Counted from the stretch's first letter, positions 1-6,933 are shown. The stretch: DNA of 23,059 nucleotides from Desulfovibrio sp. Dsv1 (GCA_000403945.1 APFI01000358.1:1-23059); one strand, 5' to 3'. The notes: generated by a model not told the origin, from the letters alone. A program made the numbers and translations.

Positions 1-62
1 AACGAGCGTTTCAGGTGTTGCATGCTCCAGGCGCGGCAACGTCTCCGGCAACGGGTTTTTGC
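1..62. repeat. Left copy of a perfect 62-bp inverted repeat
   Basis: Positions 1-62 are the exact reverse complement of 4148-4209 (position i pairs with 4210 minus i). Identity stops at position 63. The outer limit cannot be seen because the window starts here, so the repeat may be longer. Read on the minus strand it encodes the same peptide as the cobI segment at 4148-4209, beginning KNPLPETLPRLEHATPETLV, so this edge carries an inverted piece of cobI. Confidence 0.95.
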
Positions 63-83
63 TGGTCAGGCAGAGGAAATACG

Positions 84-118
84 GGCCTCTTCCAGTATGG
101 AAGAGGCCTTTCTTATTT
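84..118 (+). terminator. Rho-independent terminator
   Basis: A perfect 10-bp stem (84-93 with 99-108, GGCCTCTTCC against GGAAGAGGCC) with a 5-nt loop is followed by the T-rich run TTTCTTATTT. No plus-strand gene ends just upstream inside the window, so it either ends an unseen transcript or is a leftover leader or attenuator hairpin. Confidence 0.8.
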
Positions 119-182
119 AAGAAAACCCCCGGTTGGCGGGAGGTTTCAAAAGGCTTTCAGCTATACGCATCCGAGCCAAACT

Positions 183-244
183 CCTTTTGATTTGCTAAAA
201 AACCTTGCGGTCTGGCAACCGCAAGCAGACAGATCAAAAGGAGG
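183..244 (+). promoter_or_regulatory. Hairpin in front of the tnpA relic that covers its ribosome binding site
   Basis: Positions 183-191 (CCTTTTGAT) pair with 233-241 (ATCAAAAGG). An inner 7-bp stem pairs 204-210 with 219-225. The outer arm runs into the Shine-Dalgarno-like AGGAGG at 239-244. IS200 elements are known to carry a structured leader that hides the tnpA ribosome binding site and a hairpin near the left end for transposase recognition. I infer that this is the remnant of one or both. Confidence 0.6.
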
Positions 245-261
245 TCCCCACAGGCGACCCT

Positions 262-785
262 AAAAGCGTGGCGCGTACAAAATGGAACCGCAAATAATCG
301 CATATGGTCTTTGCTCCCAAATATCGCGCCAGGTTTCCCGTGGTGAGAAAAAACGGGCGGCGGGCGAAATTCTCCGTAAGCTGTGTGAATGGAAGGACGC
401 AAAAATACCCGGGGTCGGGTGTTGTCCCATGTCCGCATCCCGCTCGAAATACCTCCGGAAATGAGCGTGTCGGGTTTTATGGGCTTACCTGAAGGGTAAA
501 CGCAGCCTGATGCTGTATGGGCAATTCGGCGGCCTGAAGTTTAAATATCGCAATAGGGAGTTTTGGCGCCGTTGGTTCCAAGGCGGATACGGTGGGCAGG
601 AAGAAGGCGGAAATTCAAGAATACATAACACACCGGCTGGAATCAGGACAAACAGGGAGACCAGCGGCATCTTCACATACCCTGGAAACCCGTTTACGGA
701 CCGCAAGCAGCAGAAATGCGGATGCCAGATCAAATACGCGCCTGCCAGGGCGCGGCCGGCAATAGAGCCTTATAGGCGCGGATAA
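262..785 (+). pseudogene. tnpA: IS200-type Y1 transposase TnpA, frameshifted relic
   Basis: Pieces of a TnpA protein occur in order in shifting plus-strand frames: KSVARTKWNRK, then a stop, then HMVFAPKYRA; then AGEILRKLCEWK; then a degraded middle section where the HUH motif should be; then MLYGQFGGLKFKYRNREFW; then TYPGNPFTDRK near the end. These match the usual TnpA landmarks (KWNCKYHIVFAPKYRR at the N-terminus, KFKYRNREFW in the middle, a PGSPFTGRK-like tail). Stop codons and at least three frame changes make it inactive. I could not place the catalytic tyrosine or the HUH pair. The family call rests on pattern memory, not a search. Confidence 0.85.
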
Positions 786-835
786 AAAAACCGGTTTTGC
801 CGGGGATAGTTATTTGTCCGCAAGCCCCGCAGTGT

Positions 836-1897
836 ATGCCCACAGACACCGCTTTTGTCTTTTCCAGGCCGCCCGAATCGCGATCCCTGTGCCTTGCGCT
901 GGCCGGACTGGCCGCGCTCTGGCTCATTTCTCTGCCACTGGCCTGCCTGCCGGGGCCGTTCCCGCTGGACGCGGGCGAGGTCTTTCAGACTCTGGCCGTC
1001 AGCCTGGGCCTGAGCGACGCGCCGGTGGACGCCTCCCGCCTGCTGGTGGTGGGGCGGATCCGCCTGGCGCGGGCCTGTCTGGCGGCCTTGTGCGGCGGGG
1101 CTTTGGCTGTGGCGGGCGTGGCCCTGCAGGGCGTGCTGCGCAATCCCTTGGCTGATCCTTTCACGCTGGGCATTTCCGCGGGCGCGGCCTGCGGGGCGAG
1201 CATGGCTATCGCTCTGGGCGGCGGTCTGGCCACCCGGTTCGGACTTTCCCAGGCCGGGCTGGTGGCTCCCGCCGCCCTGGCCGGAGCCCTGCTGGCCCTG
1301 TGCGGCGCGCTGTGGCTGGGGCGGGGCAGGGGGGATTTCAGCCGCGAAAGCGTGATTCTGGCGGGCATTGCCGTGGCCGCCTTTCTGGGAGCCCTGGTGG
1401 CTCTGGTCAAGGCCCTCAACGAAGAGTCCGTGACCAGCATCGTGTTCTGGATTCTCGGTTCCCTGCAGGGACGGAGCTGGGACAGTCTGCCCCTGCTGCT
1501 GGGCGCGTTTGCGCCGGGTTTGCTGGCTGTGGGGCTGGGCTGGCGGGCCTTGGACGTGCTTTCCCTGGGTGACGAGCAGGCCGCGCAACTGGGCCTCAAC
1601 GTGGGCCGGGCACGTTTCTGGCTTCTGGCCGGGGCCAGCTGCATGACTGCGGGTTGCGTGGCCGTGGCCGGGGTGATCGGCTTTGTGGGCCTGGTGGTGC
1701 CGCACGTGCTGCGCCTCCTGCTGGGGCCGGGACACGGCCCACTGCTGACGGGCGCGTTTTTCGGCGGCGGCGTGCTGCTCATCTGGGCCGACGTGCTGGC
1801 CCGCAGCGTGTTGGGCGGCGGTCAGGAATTGCCTGTGGGCGTGGTCACGGCCCTGCTGGGCGGACCGTTTTTCGCCCTGCTGGTGCGGAGGCGCTGA
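836..1897 (+). CDS. FecCD/BtuC-family ABC transporter permease
   Basis: This is a membrane permease of the FecCD/BtuC type (353 aa), which moves siderophores, haem or corrinoids through the inner membrane. It has about nine to ten hydrophobic segments. Family landmarks include VGRIRLARACLAALCGGALA, then GVALQGVLRNPLADPFTLGI (the conserved LQ-x-x-x-RNPLADP-x-x-LG region), and GVIGFVGLVVPHVLRLLLGP near the C-terminus, which matches the conserved G-x-IxFVGLxxPHxxR motif. A TTG at 797 in the same frame would add 13 residues. I chose ATG 836 because the extra residues do not resemble the family, but neither start has a strong ribosome binding site. Its stop overlaps the ATPase start (TGATG). The neighbouring cobI and cobalamin riboswitch favour a corrinoid, cobalt or haem-like substrate, but the sequence does not settle this. 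Confidence 0.9.
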   Translation: MPTDTAFVFSRPPESRSLCLALAGLAALWLISLPLACLPGPFPLDAGEVFQTLAVSLGLSDAPVDASRLLVVGRIRLARACLAALCGGALAVAGVALQGVLRNPLADPFTLGISAGAACGASMAIALGGGLATRFGLSQAGLVAPAALAGALLALCGALWLGRGRGDFSRESVILAGIAVAAFLGALVALVKALNEESVTSIVFWILGSLQGRSWDSLPLLLGAFAPGLLAVGLGWRALDVLSLGDEQAAQLGLNVGRARFWLLAGASCMTAGCVAVAGVIGFVGLVVPHVLRLLLGPGHGPLLTGAFFGGGVLLIWADVLARSVLGGGQELPVGVVTALLGGPFFALLVRRR

Positions 1898-2775
1898 TGC
1901 CCGGCGAAAAAAATTTTTCACCTGAAAAAGTGATGTTGGATGTGCGCGCCCTGACGGCGGGCTATGGCGCGCGGCCCGTGCTGCGCGGCATAAGCCTGAA
2001 GGCGCGCTGCGGTGAAAGTGTGGCCCTGCTTGGGCCCAACGGCAGCGGCAAAACAACTTTGCTGCGCTGCGTTTCCGGCGTGTTGCGGCCCCAGGGCGGC
2101 GACATATGCCTGTCGGACAGACCGCTGGAGAGCCTGCGCCCGCGTGAGCGCGCCCGATTGGCCGCTGTGGTGCCGCAACGCGTGGAATGTCCGCCCGGCC
2201 TGAGCGTGCGCCGGATGGTGCTGCTGGGGCGCTATCCCTATCTCTCTTGGCTGGGCGGCTACGGGCGGATGGACTACGAAGCCGTGGAGCGGGCTCTGGC
2301 CGCCACCGGAGCCGCCGGGCTGGCCGGACGCCGTGTGGACGAGCTGTCCGGCGGGGAGCTGCAGCGGGTGCTGCTGGCGCGGGCGCTGGCCCAGGAAAGC
2401 CCGTTGCTGTTGCTGGACGAACTGGCCGCCGGTCTGGATCTGGCCCGCATGGTGGAGCTGTTCGACCTGCTGGAGCGCCGCCGGGCCGCCGGGACCTGCG
2501 TGCTCATGGCCATGCACGACTGCAACCTGGCCGCCTTGTATGCCACCCGGCTGATCGGCTTGAAAAACGGACAAATGCTTTTTGACGGCCCCGCATCCGA
2601 GATTTTTACCGAGGAGAAACTCAGTGCCCTGTACGACATTCCCATCCGCGTTTTTCCGCATCCCCGCTGGGGATTGCCCCAGGCCCTGCCGGGCCGCGCG
2701 GCCGGACCGTGGAGCGGCGATTTCCCTGCCGCTGATTGTGGCGTTCACGCTCCTGCTGTCGGCGGGGCGGATTGA
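1897..2775 (+). CDS. ABC transporter ATP-binding protein (FecE/BtuD type)
   Basis: This is the cytoplasmic ATPase that powers the permease encoded just upstream; the two genes overlap by one base. The 292-aa protein has a Walker A GPNGSGKT (residues 46-53), a Q-loop region AAVVPQ, the ABC signature LSGGE, a Walker B LLLLDE and the switch histidine in AMHD. The residue after the catalytic glutamate is Leu instead of the usual Pro (DELAAGLD). About 40 residues after the ATPase core, from roughly FPHPRWG onward, are proline and alanine rich and overlap the start of the next gene. The family call is secure; the substrate is inferred only from context. Confidence 0.93.
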   Translation: MPGEKNFSPEKVMLDVRALTAGYGARPVLRGISLKARCGESVALLGPNGSGKTTLLRCVSGVLRPQGGDICLSDRPLESLRPRERARLAAVVPQRVECPPGLSVRRMVLLGRYPYLSWLGGYGRMDYEAVERALAATGAAGLAGRRVDELSGGELQRVLLARALAQESPLLLLDELAAGLDLARMVELFDLLERRRAAGTCVLMAMHDCNLAALYATRLIGLKNGQMLFDGPASEIFTEEKLSALYDIPIRVFPHPRWGLPQALPGRAAGPWSGDFPAADCGVHAPAVGGAD

Positions 2776-3613
2776 GGCCGCTCCGTCCATTGAGGTGACG
2801 GACGACACAGGCGTCAGCGTGCGGCTGGACAGGCCCGCCACAAGGATCATTGCCCTGTACGGCGCCTACAGCGAACTGCTGCTGGCCCTGGACGCGCGCG
2901 ACCTGCTGGCGGCGCGCACCGTGGCCGACGCCCAGTTCCCGGAACTGGCGGACCTGCCCGCCGTCGGAACCCACATGCGGCCCAACGCGGAGCTGATCGT
3001 GGCCCAAAAGCCGGATCTGGTGCTCCAGCTTGCCGGACGGCGCGAGGCCCTGTTGCAGACCGAGGCCCTGCGCAGGCTGGGCGTCAATGTGCTGACCTTT
3101 GAAATGGATTCCTTTGACAAGATGTTCGCCGTGCTGGAGAAGCTGGGACGGCTCGCGGGCCGAGAGCGGCAAGCCGCCGGGCTGATCCGGGACTGGAGAG
3201 CTCGCCTGGCTGCGCTGCGGGCGCGCAACGCGGGCCGGAAGCCGTTGCGTGTTTTTTATGAAGTGCGCTATCCCAACCTGCTGGCCGCCGGACAGGGCAG
3301 CATCGTTAATGAAATTATCGCTGCGGCGGGCGGTGAAAACGTGGTCGGCGACGGCAAAAAGCTGGTGCGTTTCAACGAAGAGGCCCTGATTCAGGCGGAC
3401 CCGGATGCCTATCTGATCCAGAAAGGCCCCATGAATCCCGATCCGCAATCCCTGACCGACCGCGCCCATTACCGGGATCTGCGCGCCGCGCGCGCGGGCC
3501 GCGTGCTGGTGGTGGACGAGGATCGCTTTGCCCGGCCCGGCCCCAGGTCTGTGGAGGCGGCGGAAGAACTGGAAAAATGGTTACACCCGGCGGATGAGCG
3601 AGAAAAGCAATGA
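2624..3613 (+). CDS. Periplasmic substrate-binding protein of the iron/corrinoid ABC transporter
   Basis: This is a FecB/BtuF-like binding protein (329 aa) expected to deliver substrate to the permease. I chose GTG 2624 because GAGGAG lies 7 nt upstream; it overlaps the ATPase gene by 152 bp. The N-terminus is long and arginine rich, then a hydrophobic core (about residues 31-47) leads to a likely signal-peptidase site after IEA (residue 52). The mature part has the cluster A-5 layout: RPATRIIALYGAYSELLLAL at the start, KPDLVL in the first lobe, a connecting helix, and IVNEIIAAAGGENV in the second lobe. The last residues sit over the cobI start (ATGA overlap), so the four genes are almost certainly co-transcribed. 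BtuF-like or haem/siderophore binding cannot be told apart by eye. Confidence 0.88.
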   Translation: MPCTTFPSAFFRIPAGDCPRPCRAARPDRGAAISLPLIVAFTLLLSAGRIEAAPSIEVTDDTGVSVRLDRPATRIIALYGAYSELLLALDARDLLAARTVADAQFPELADLPAVGTHMRPNAELIVAQKPDLVLQLAGRREALLQTEALRRLGVNVLTFEMDSFDKMFAVLEKLGRLAGRERQAAGLIRDWRARLAALRARNAGRKPLRVFYEVRYPNLLAAGQGSIVNEIIAAAGGENVVGDGKKLVRFNEEALIQADPDAYLIQKGPMNPDPQSLTDRAHYRDLRAARAGRVLVVDEDRFARPGPRSVEAAEELEKWLHPADEREKQ

Positions 3614-4281
3614 ACGGAACTCTTTACGGCGTGGGCGTGGGCCCCGGCGCGCCCGACCTGCTGACCATGCGGGCCGCGAACGTGCTGCGCACGGTGGATG
3701 TGATTCTGGCGGCGGCTTCGCCGCGCAACGACTATTCCGCCGCCCTGGATACGGCTCGGCCCCATCTGCGGCCCGACGCGCGCCTGCTGCGGCTGGAATT
3801 TCCCATGACCCGCGACGCCGGAGTCTTGCGGGAAGCCTGGCTCAAGGCCGTTCAGGCCACCCGTGAGGTATTGGAAGGCGGCGAAAACGCGGCCTTTCTG
3901 ACCATCGGCGATCCACTGATCTACAGCACCTTCGGTTATCTGCTGCGCACCCTGCGGGAAATTGCGCCCCATCTGCCGGTGGAGATAGTGCCGGGTATCA
4001 CCTCATTTCAGGCCGCCGCCGCGCGCACGGGCACGGTGCTCTGCGAGGGCGGCGGGAGCCTGCGCATTCTGCCCGGCACCAACGGGCAAGATAATCTGGC
4101 GGCGGAACTGGGCGGCGCGGACACGGCGGTGATCCTCAAGGCCTACCGCAAAAACCCGTTGCCGGAGACGTTGCCGCGCCTGGAGCATGCAACACCTGAA
4201 ACGCTCGTTTACGGCGGGCAAAGCCCGCATGCTCGCATTTTGCGGCAAGGATTTGTCTGCAAATCCTTGCAGAGCAGTTGA
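3610..4281 (+). CDS. cobI: Precorrin-2/cobalt-precorrin-2 C20-methyltransferase, 3' end probably replaced
   Basis: CobI/CbiL uses S-adenosylmethionine to methylate C20 of (cobalt-)precorrin-2, an early step in corrin-ring synthesis. The N-terminus has the tetrapyrrole methylase loop GVGVGPGAPDLLTMRA. It is followed by the FLTIGDPLIYSTF strand (GDP motif) and VEIVPGITSFQAAAA, all typical of the family. The protein follows the family up to about AVILKAYRKN. After the repeat ends at 4209 it runs for 23 residues of low-complexity hairpin DNA (YGGQSPHARI onward) instead of the expected last strand, which normally ends near a Y-x-S-[IL] stretch. The result is 223 aa, and I estimate about 20-40 native residues are missing. 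It overlaps the binding-protein gene by 4 bp. Whether this version is active is doubtful. Confidence 0.85.
   Translation: MNGTLYGVGVGPGAPDLLTMRAANVLRTVDVILAAASPRNDYSAALDTARPHLRPDARLLRLEFPMTRDAGVLREAWLKAVQATREVLEGGENAAFLTIGDPLIYSTFGYLLRTLREIAPHLPVEIVPGITSFQAAAARTGTVLCEGGGSLRILPGTNGQDNLAAELGGADTAVILKAYRKNPLPETLPRLEHATPETLVYGGQSPHARILRQGFVCKSLQSS
4148..4209. repeat. Right copy of the 62-bp inverted repeat, inside cobI
   Basis: This is the exact reverse complement of positions 1-62. It lies in frame within the 3' part of cobI, and the CobI-like reading ends close to its right boundary. Together with the left copy it brackets the whole transporter operon. Confidence 0.95.
4214..4270. repeat. Two adjacent hairpins (REP-like) at the cobI end
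   Basis: The first hairpin pairs GCGGGC (4214-4219) with GCCCGC (4223-4228) around an AAA loop. The second pairs GCAAGGATTT (4245-4254) with AAATCCTTGC (4261-4270) around GTCTGC. Neither has a T-run, so they are poor Rho-independent terminators. On the minus strand they lie downstream of the cobalamin riboswitch and could belong to its expression platform. Alternatively they are a dispersed palindromic repeat; this needs a genome-wide count. Confidence 0.6.
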
Positions 4282-4321
4282 CGCATTTCATGTATGAACG
4301 GCCCTAAAGCGCGGGCAGCTG

Positions 4322-4515
4322 GGACAACGGCAGGTCTTCCGGCTTGATCCCTTTGCCCCGGCCTTCCCGTTTCCAGTGGCGCAAGATGGGGCGCGGTTGA
4401 TGGATCTCACGGCGGCGGGTCCGCTCCCGTTTCACACGGGATTCCCTTTTCAAGCCGGCGCGCGCCGCTGCGTGCAGATCCGGCTACCGTTTCCGCAACG
4501 GTACCTTAGGCACGG
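4322..4515 (-). promoter_or_regulatory. Cobalamin (B12) riboswitch, facing the cobI 3' end
   Basis: On the minus strand the conserved blocks of the cobalamin riboswitch follow in the right order. First comes AAAAGGGAAT, then GTGTGAAACGGGAGCGGACC with CGCC after it. Next are GCCACTGG (4373-4380) and CGGGAAGGCCGGGGC. Last is the B12 box AGCCGGAAGACCTGCC at 4329-4344. A GC-rich arm (GCCGG ... CCGGC) precedes the first block, as expected for P2. In other bacteria this RNA turns off corrinoid synthesis and uptake genes when adenosylcobalamin is high. Here no start codon of a credible gene follows in the same direction: the next DNA is the antisense strand of cobI and the transporter genes. The exact 5' and 3' limits are estimates. 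Confidence 0.88.
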
Positions 4516-4526
4516 CGCACTGTCAA
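4498..4526 (-). promoter_or_regulatory. Possible sigma-70 promoter at the riboswitch
   Basis: On the minus strand a perfect TTGACA (4526-4521) is followed 17 nt later by TACCGT (4503-4498), a weak -10. It sits just after the pgeF stop codon and at the 5' edge of the riboswitch core. Transcription from it would start very close to the first paired region, so either the promoter or my riboswitch 5' limit may be slightly off. Confidence 0.4.
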
Positions 4527-4538
4527 TGCGGGTGCGGT

Positions 4539-5303
4539 TCAGGCCGCGATCCAGATCAGGCTGGCCTGGCGGCCGGACTTTTTCGCTCGCCGGTAGGAGA
4601 AAAATTGCGCGTCATTGGATGCCGTGCAGAGATCCAGGCCGTAAATCTGGCGCTCCGGCAGGCCCGCCTGCCGCAACTGATGGCGGGTTAGGTTCCAGAG
4701 ATCCATGGTTTGCGTGTCCGGATCAAACCAGGAACGAAAGCCGTCGCCCCATTCCCGCTCGAAATTGACGAATTCCGCCCGCCCCGGCCCCAGGCTGGGA
4801 CCGCGCACAGCCAGCAGGTCACAGGCTTTGAGATCATAGCGCGCGCAGAAACGGGCCACGCCCGTGCCCGGAAAATCGCAGCGGTTACCCCGCCAGCCCG
4901 CATGCAGGGCCGCCACATAGCGACCGCTCTTGTGCGCCAGCAATAGGGGCTGGCAGTCCGCGGTCTTGATCAGCAGGCCCAGGCCGGGCCGGGAGGTGCC
5001 CATGCCATCGCCTTCCGCCGCGGGCCGGGCCCCGCAGGCCACGGCTTCCGGCTCAAAGACCAGAGCGTCGCCGTGCACCTGGTTGAGTTCCGCCCAGGCC
5101 GCGAGCCCGCACGCCCGCAAGGCCGCCAGCATGTCCCGGCGGGTGCCCGCCACACGGTCCGGGTCGTCATCCGTGCTGAAGGAGATATTGCCGCCGTCAT
5201 ATGCGTCGCGGTACCTGCCGCCGGGCATGGCGGCGCGGACCTGAAAGGCGCAGCGGACGTGTTCAAGGCCGGGAAACTGAAAGGGAATGTACTTTACAGA
5301 CAC
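4539..5303 (-). CDS. pgeF: Multicopper polyphenol oxidase/laccase-domain protein, PgeF (YfiH) family
   Basis: YfiH/PgeF proteins are cytoplasmic enzymes. The E. coli member removes mis-incorporated amino acids from UDP-MurNAc peptide precursors, and others are described as purine nucleoside phosphorylase or polyphenol oxidase. The metal-site landmarks are present: NQVHG (His77), TADCQP (Cys117) and LHAGWRG (His134), followed by RGPSLGPG and the C-terminal CTASNDAQFFSYRR segment. I chose GTG 5303 (254 aa) because it fits family length and has GGAAGAG 8 nt upstream. An in-frame ATG at 5390 would add 29 unlikely residues inside the preceding gene. It overlaps the cyclo-ligase gene by 10 bp, so the two are probably co-transcribed. 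Confidence 0.9.
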   Translation of the reverse strand: MSVKYIPFQFPGLEHVRCAFQVRAAMPGGRYRDAYDGGNISFSTDDDPDRVAGTRRDMLAALRACGLAAWAELNQVHGDALVFEPEAVACGARPAAEGDGMGTSRPGLGLLIKTADCQPLLLAHKSGRYVAALHAGWRGNRCDFPGTGVARFCARYDLKACDLLAVRGPSLGPGRAEFVNFEREWGDGFRSWFDPDTQTMDLWNLTRHQLRQAGLPERQIYGLDLCTASNDAQFFSYRRAKKSGRQASLIWIAA

Positions 5304-5932
5304 AGGAATTGCTCTTCCGTGCAAAGATAGTGCACGCGCTGGTCCCACTGTTCGAGGGGCAGGTTTCTGGTGATCTGGAAGGCGAAACACAGGCCCACGC
5401 GCGGGCAGGCCAGTTCACTGTCCAGAAAGCGGTCATAATAGCCGCCGCCGAAACCCAGGCGGCCGCCGCGCCGGTCAAAGGCCAGACCCGGCAGCACCAG
5501 CAGATCCGGCTTGAAGGCCTTGCCCGCATCTTCCGGCCCCATGCCCGGCAGACCGTCCTCCGGCTCACGCAGGCCGAAGGGGCCGGGCCGCAATTGCTCC
5601 GGCCCCGTGCAGGCCGCAAATTCCATGCGTCCCGGATCTTCGGGCCGGACGCGCGGCAGCCAGACCGCGCGTCCGCTCTTCCATGCCGTATCCAGCAGTT
5701 TGTCAGTGGACAGTTCGCCCTTGAGCGCCACATAGAGCGCCACGGAGCGCGCATTGCGCCAGCAGGTGGCCTCCAGCAGGCGTTGCTGGGCCTCCAGACT
5801 GCGCGCCCGCGCCAGACCCGGCGTGTGGTTGCGGCGCAGTTTGCGGATGCGCTCGCGCAGGGCGGCCTTGCGTGCCGCAATGGACTCCATGGGTTCCGGG
5901 GACAAGAGGGATGCGGACTGTGCGGGATGCAT
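5294..5932 (-). CDS. 5-formyltetrahydrofolate cyclo-ligase family protein
   Basis: The enzyme converts 5-formyl-THF to 5,10-methenyl-THF at the expense of ATP, recycling a dead-end folate. The protein starts its domain with a basic helix (ARKAALRERIRKLRR), has LYVALKGELST, the strand DLLVLPGLAFDRRGGRLGFG and the signature GGGYYDRFL that binds phosphate. I chose ATG 5932 (212 aa) because a GAAAGG stands about 9 nt upstream. ATG 5890 (198 aa, closest to the family's usual length) and ATG 5950 are alternatives. The gene is divergent from the phosphoesterase gene, with about 75 bp between them for both promoters. Confidence 0.9.
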   Translation of the reverse strand: MHPAQSASLLSPEPMESIAARKAALRERIRKLRRNHTPGLARARSLEAQQRLLEATCWRNARSVALYVALKGELSTDKLLDTAWKSGRAVWLPRVRPEDPGRMEFAACTGPEQLRPGPFGLREPEDGLPGMGPEDAGKAFKPDLLVLPGLAFDRRGGRLGFGGGYYDRFLDSELACPRVGLCFAFQITRNLPLEQWDQRVHYLCTEEQFLCL

Positions 5933-6007
5933 GGCGGCGGGCCTTTCCATCTGTGGCGAGTTATGGCAGGGTTGCTTTACAATTCTTATAACAAAGGATG
6001 GGACGCC

Positions 6008-6697
6008 ATGCCAAGTGCCGATGCGCAGGATTATCTCTGGATCGCCGTGGGCGACATCCACGACGAGCCCGCCTGCTTCGAACGGATTCCGGAACTGGCC
6101 CAGGCTGACGGTATCATCGTCACCGGCGACCTGACCATCACCGGCGGCGTCAAACAGGCCGAACTGGTCATGGATGTCCTGCGCGCTTGCGCCCTGCCGG
6201 TCTGGGCACAGATCGGCAATATGGACCGGCCTGAAGTGGACACGTGGCTCAGCGAGCAGGGCTGTAACCTGCATACCGTCACCCGCGAACTGACGCCGGA
6301 TACGGCCATTTTCGGCGTGGGGGCGTCAACCTTCACGCCTTTCGGCACGCCCAGCGAGTTTCCCGAATCCGCCTTCGCGGCATGGCTGGACGCATGCTGG
6401 CAGCGCGCCCGACATTATCCGCACACGGTGCTGGTTTCCCATAACCCGCCCAAGGATACGGCCTGCGACGTAATCCCCGGTGACGTCCATGTGGGTTCCA
6501 CGGCGGTGCGCGAATTTCTGGAGGAAGCCCAGCCCGACATCTGCCTCTGCGGCCATATCCATGAGGCCAGAGCTGTGGACCGCGTGGGCCGCACTGTGGT
6601 GGTCAACCCCGGCGCGCTGGCCCAGGGCGGCTACGTGGTGCTGCGCTCCAATTCCGGCCGCTTGTCGGCGGAGTTGCGCGTGCTCGAAAATCACTGA
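6008..6697 (+). CDS. Calcineurin-like metallophosphoesterase
   Basis: This is a compact 229-aa metal-dependent phosphoesterase of the YfcE/MJ0936-like type. The two-metal site is visible in order: GDIHD (Asp16, His18), TGDLT (Asp41), GNMD (Asn71), VSHNPP and GHIHEA near the end, followed by NPGAL. The natural substrate is unknown; relatives split phosphodiesters in vitro. ATG 6008 is chosen because AAAGGA lies about 9 nt upstream and the protein then starts one short strand before the first metal motif. The open frame extends far upstream, but that part is antisense to the cyclo-ligase and pgeF genes. Confidence 0.9.
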   Translation: MPSADAQDYLWIAVGDIHDEPACFERIPELAQADGIIVTGDLTITGGVKQAELVMDVLRACALPVWAQIGNMDRPEVDTWLSEQGCNLHTVTRELTPDTAIFGVGASTFTPFGTPSEFPESAFAAWLDACWQRARHYPHTVLVSHNPPKDTACDVIPGDVHVGSTAVREFLEEAQPDICLCGHIHEARAVDRVGRTVVVNPGALAQGGYVVLRSNSGRLSAELRVLENH

Positions 6698-6764
6698 CGC
6701 CGCCCGCGCGGAACTTTTCCGCCTGCCGTCTGCGCGGCGGGCGAGACGGGGCGCATGGGATTTC

Positions 6765-6792
6765 TTGTATATTTTTGCAAAAGACGTATCCT
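6765..6792 (+). promoter_or_regulatory. Possible promoter for the RNase E/G gene
   Basis: TTGTAT (6765-6770) and TATCCT (6787-6792) are separated by 16 nt in an AT-rich patch of an otherwise GC-rich gap (6698-6933). That would leave a leader of about 130 nt before the ATG. A long leader would fit known RNase E autoregulation, but nothing else supports it. Confidence 0.35.
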
Positions 6793-6933
6793 GTTCGAAT
6801 AAGGTTCAGCATGCCTGCGGCGAACACGCGCCCGTAATGGCGTTGCCGCCGCCATATCTCATACGGAGCCCGACAGACCGACTCACAAATTTTTTCGCGG
6901 CGCTGTTTTCACACTGCCGCCAGAAGGATTTTC

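Larger units (their letters stand above)
183..810 (+). mobile_element. Decayed IS200/IS605-type element (tnpA only)
   Basis: The element is recognised from its broken Y1-transposase reading frame (262-785) and from the hairpin in front of it (183-241). A short GC palindrome lies after the gene: CCGG, TTTTG, CCGG at about 791-803. The outer ends are estimates. It finishes about 25 bp before the permease start codon, so it has replaced or displaced whatever leader that operon once had. No tnpB accompanies it here; the separate tnpB relic at the right end of the window need not belong to the same insertion. Confidence 0.75.

Noticed and set aside
15..263. A short plus-strand open frame covering the left repeat
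   Set aside because: It crosses the repeat, the terminator and the IS200 hairpin, which is not how a real gene would lie, and its residues match nothing I know.
770..2056. A 428-aa minus-strand open frame
   Set aside because: It is antisense to the permease and ATPase genes, has His/Gln-rich composition typical of the reverse strand of GC-rich coding DNA, and shows no domain.
4282..4538. Possible small gene between cobI and pgeF
   Set aside because: The conserved blocks there are those of a cobalamin riboswitch on the minus strand, which explains the sequence better than any short open frame.
5201..6007. Long upstream extension of the metallophosphoesterase frame
   Set aside because: It overlaps two minus-strand genes with clear motifs. 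The first metal motif begins only after ATG 6008, which has its own ribosome site.
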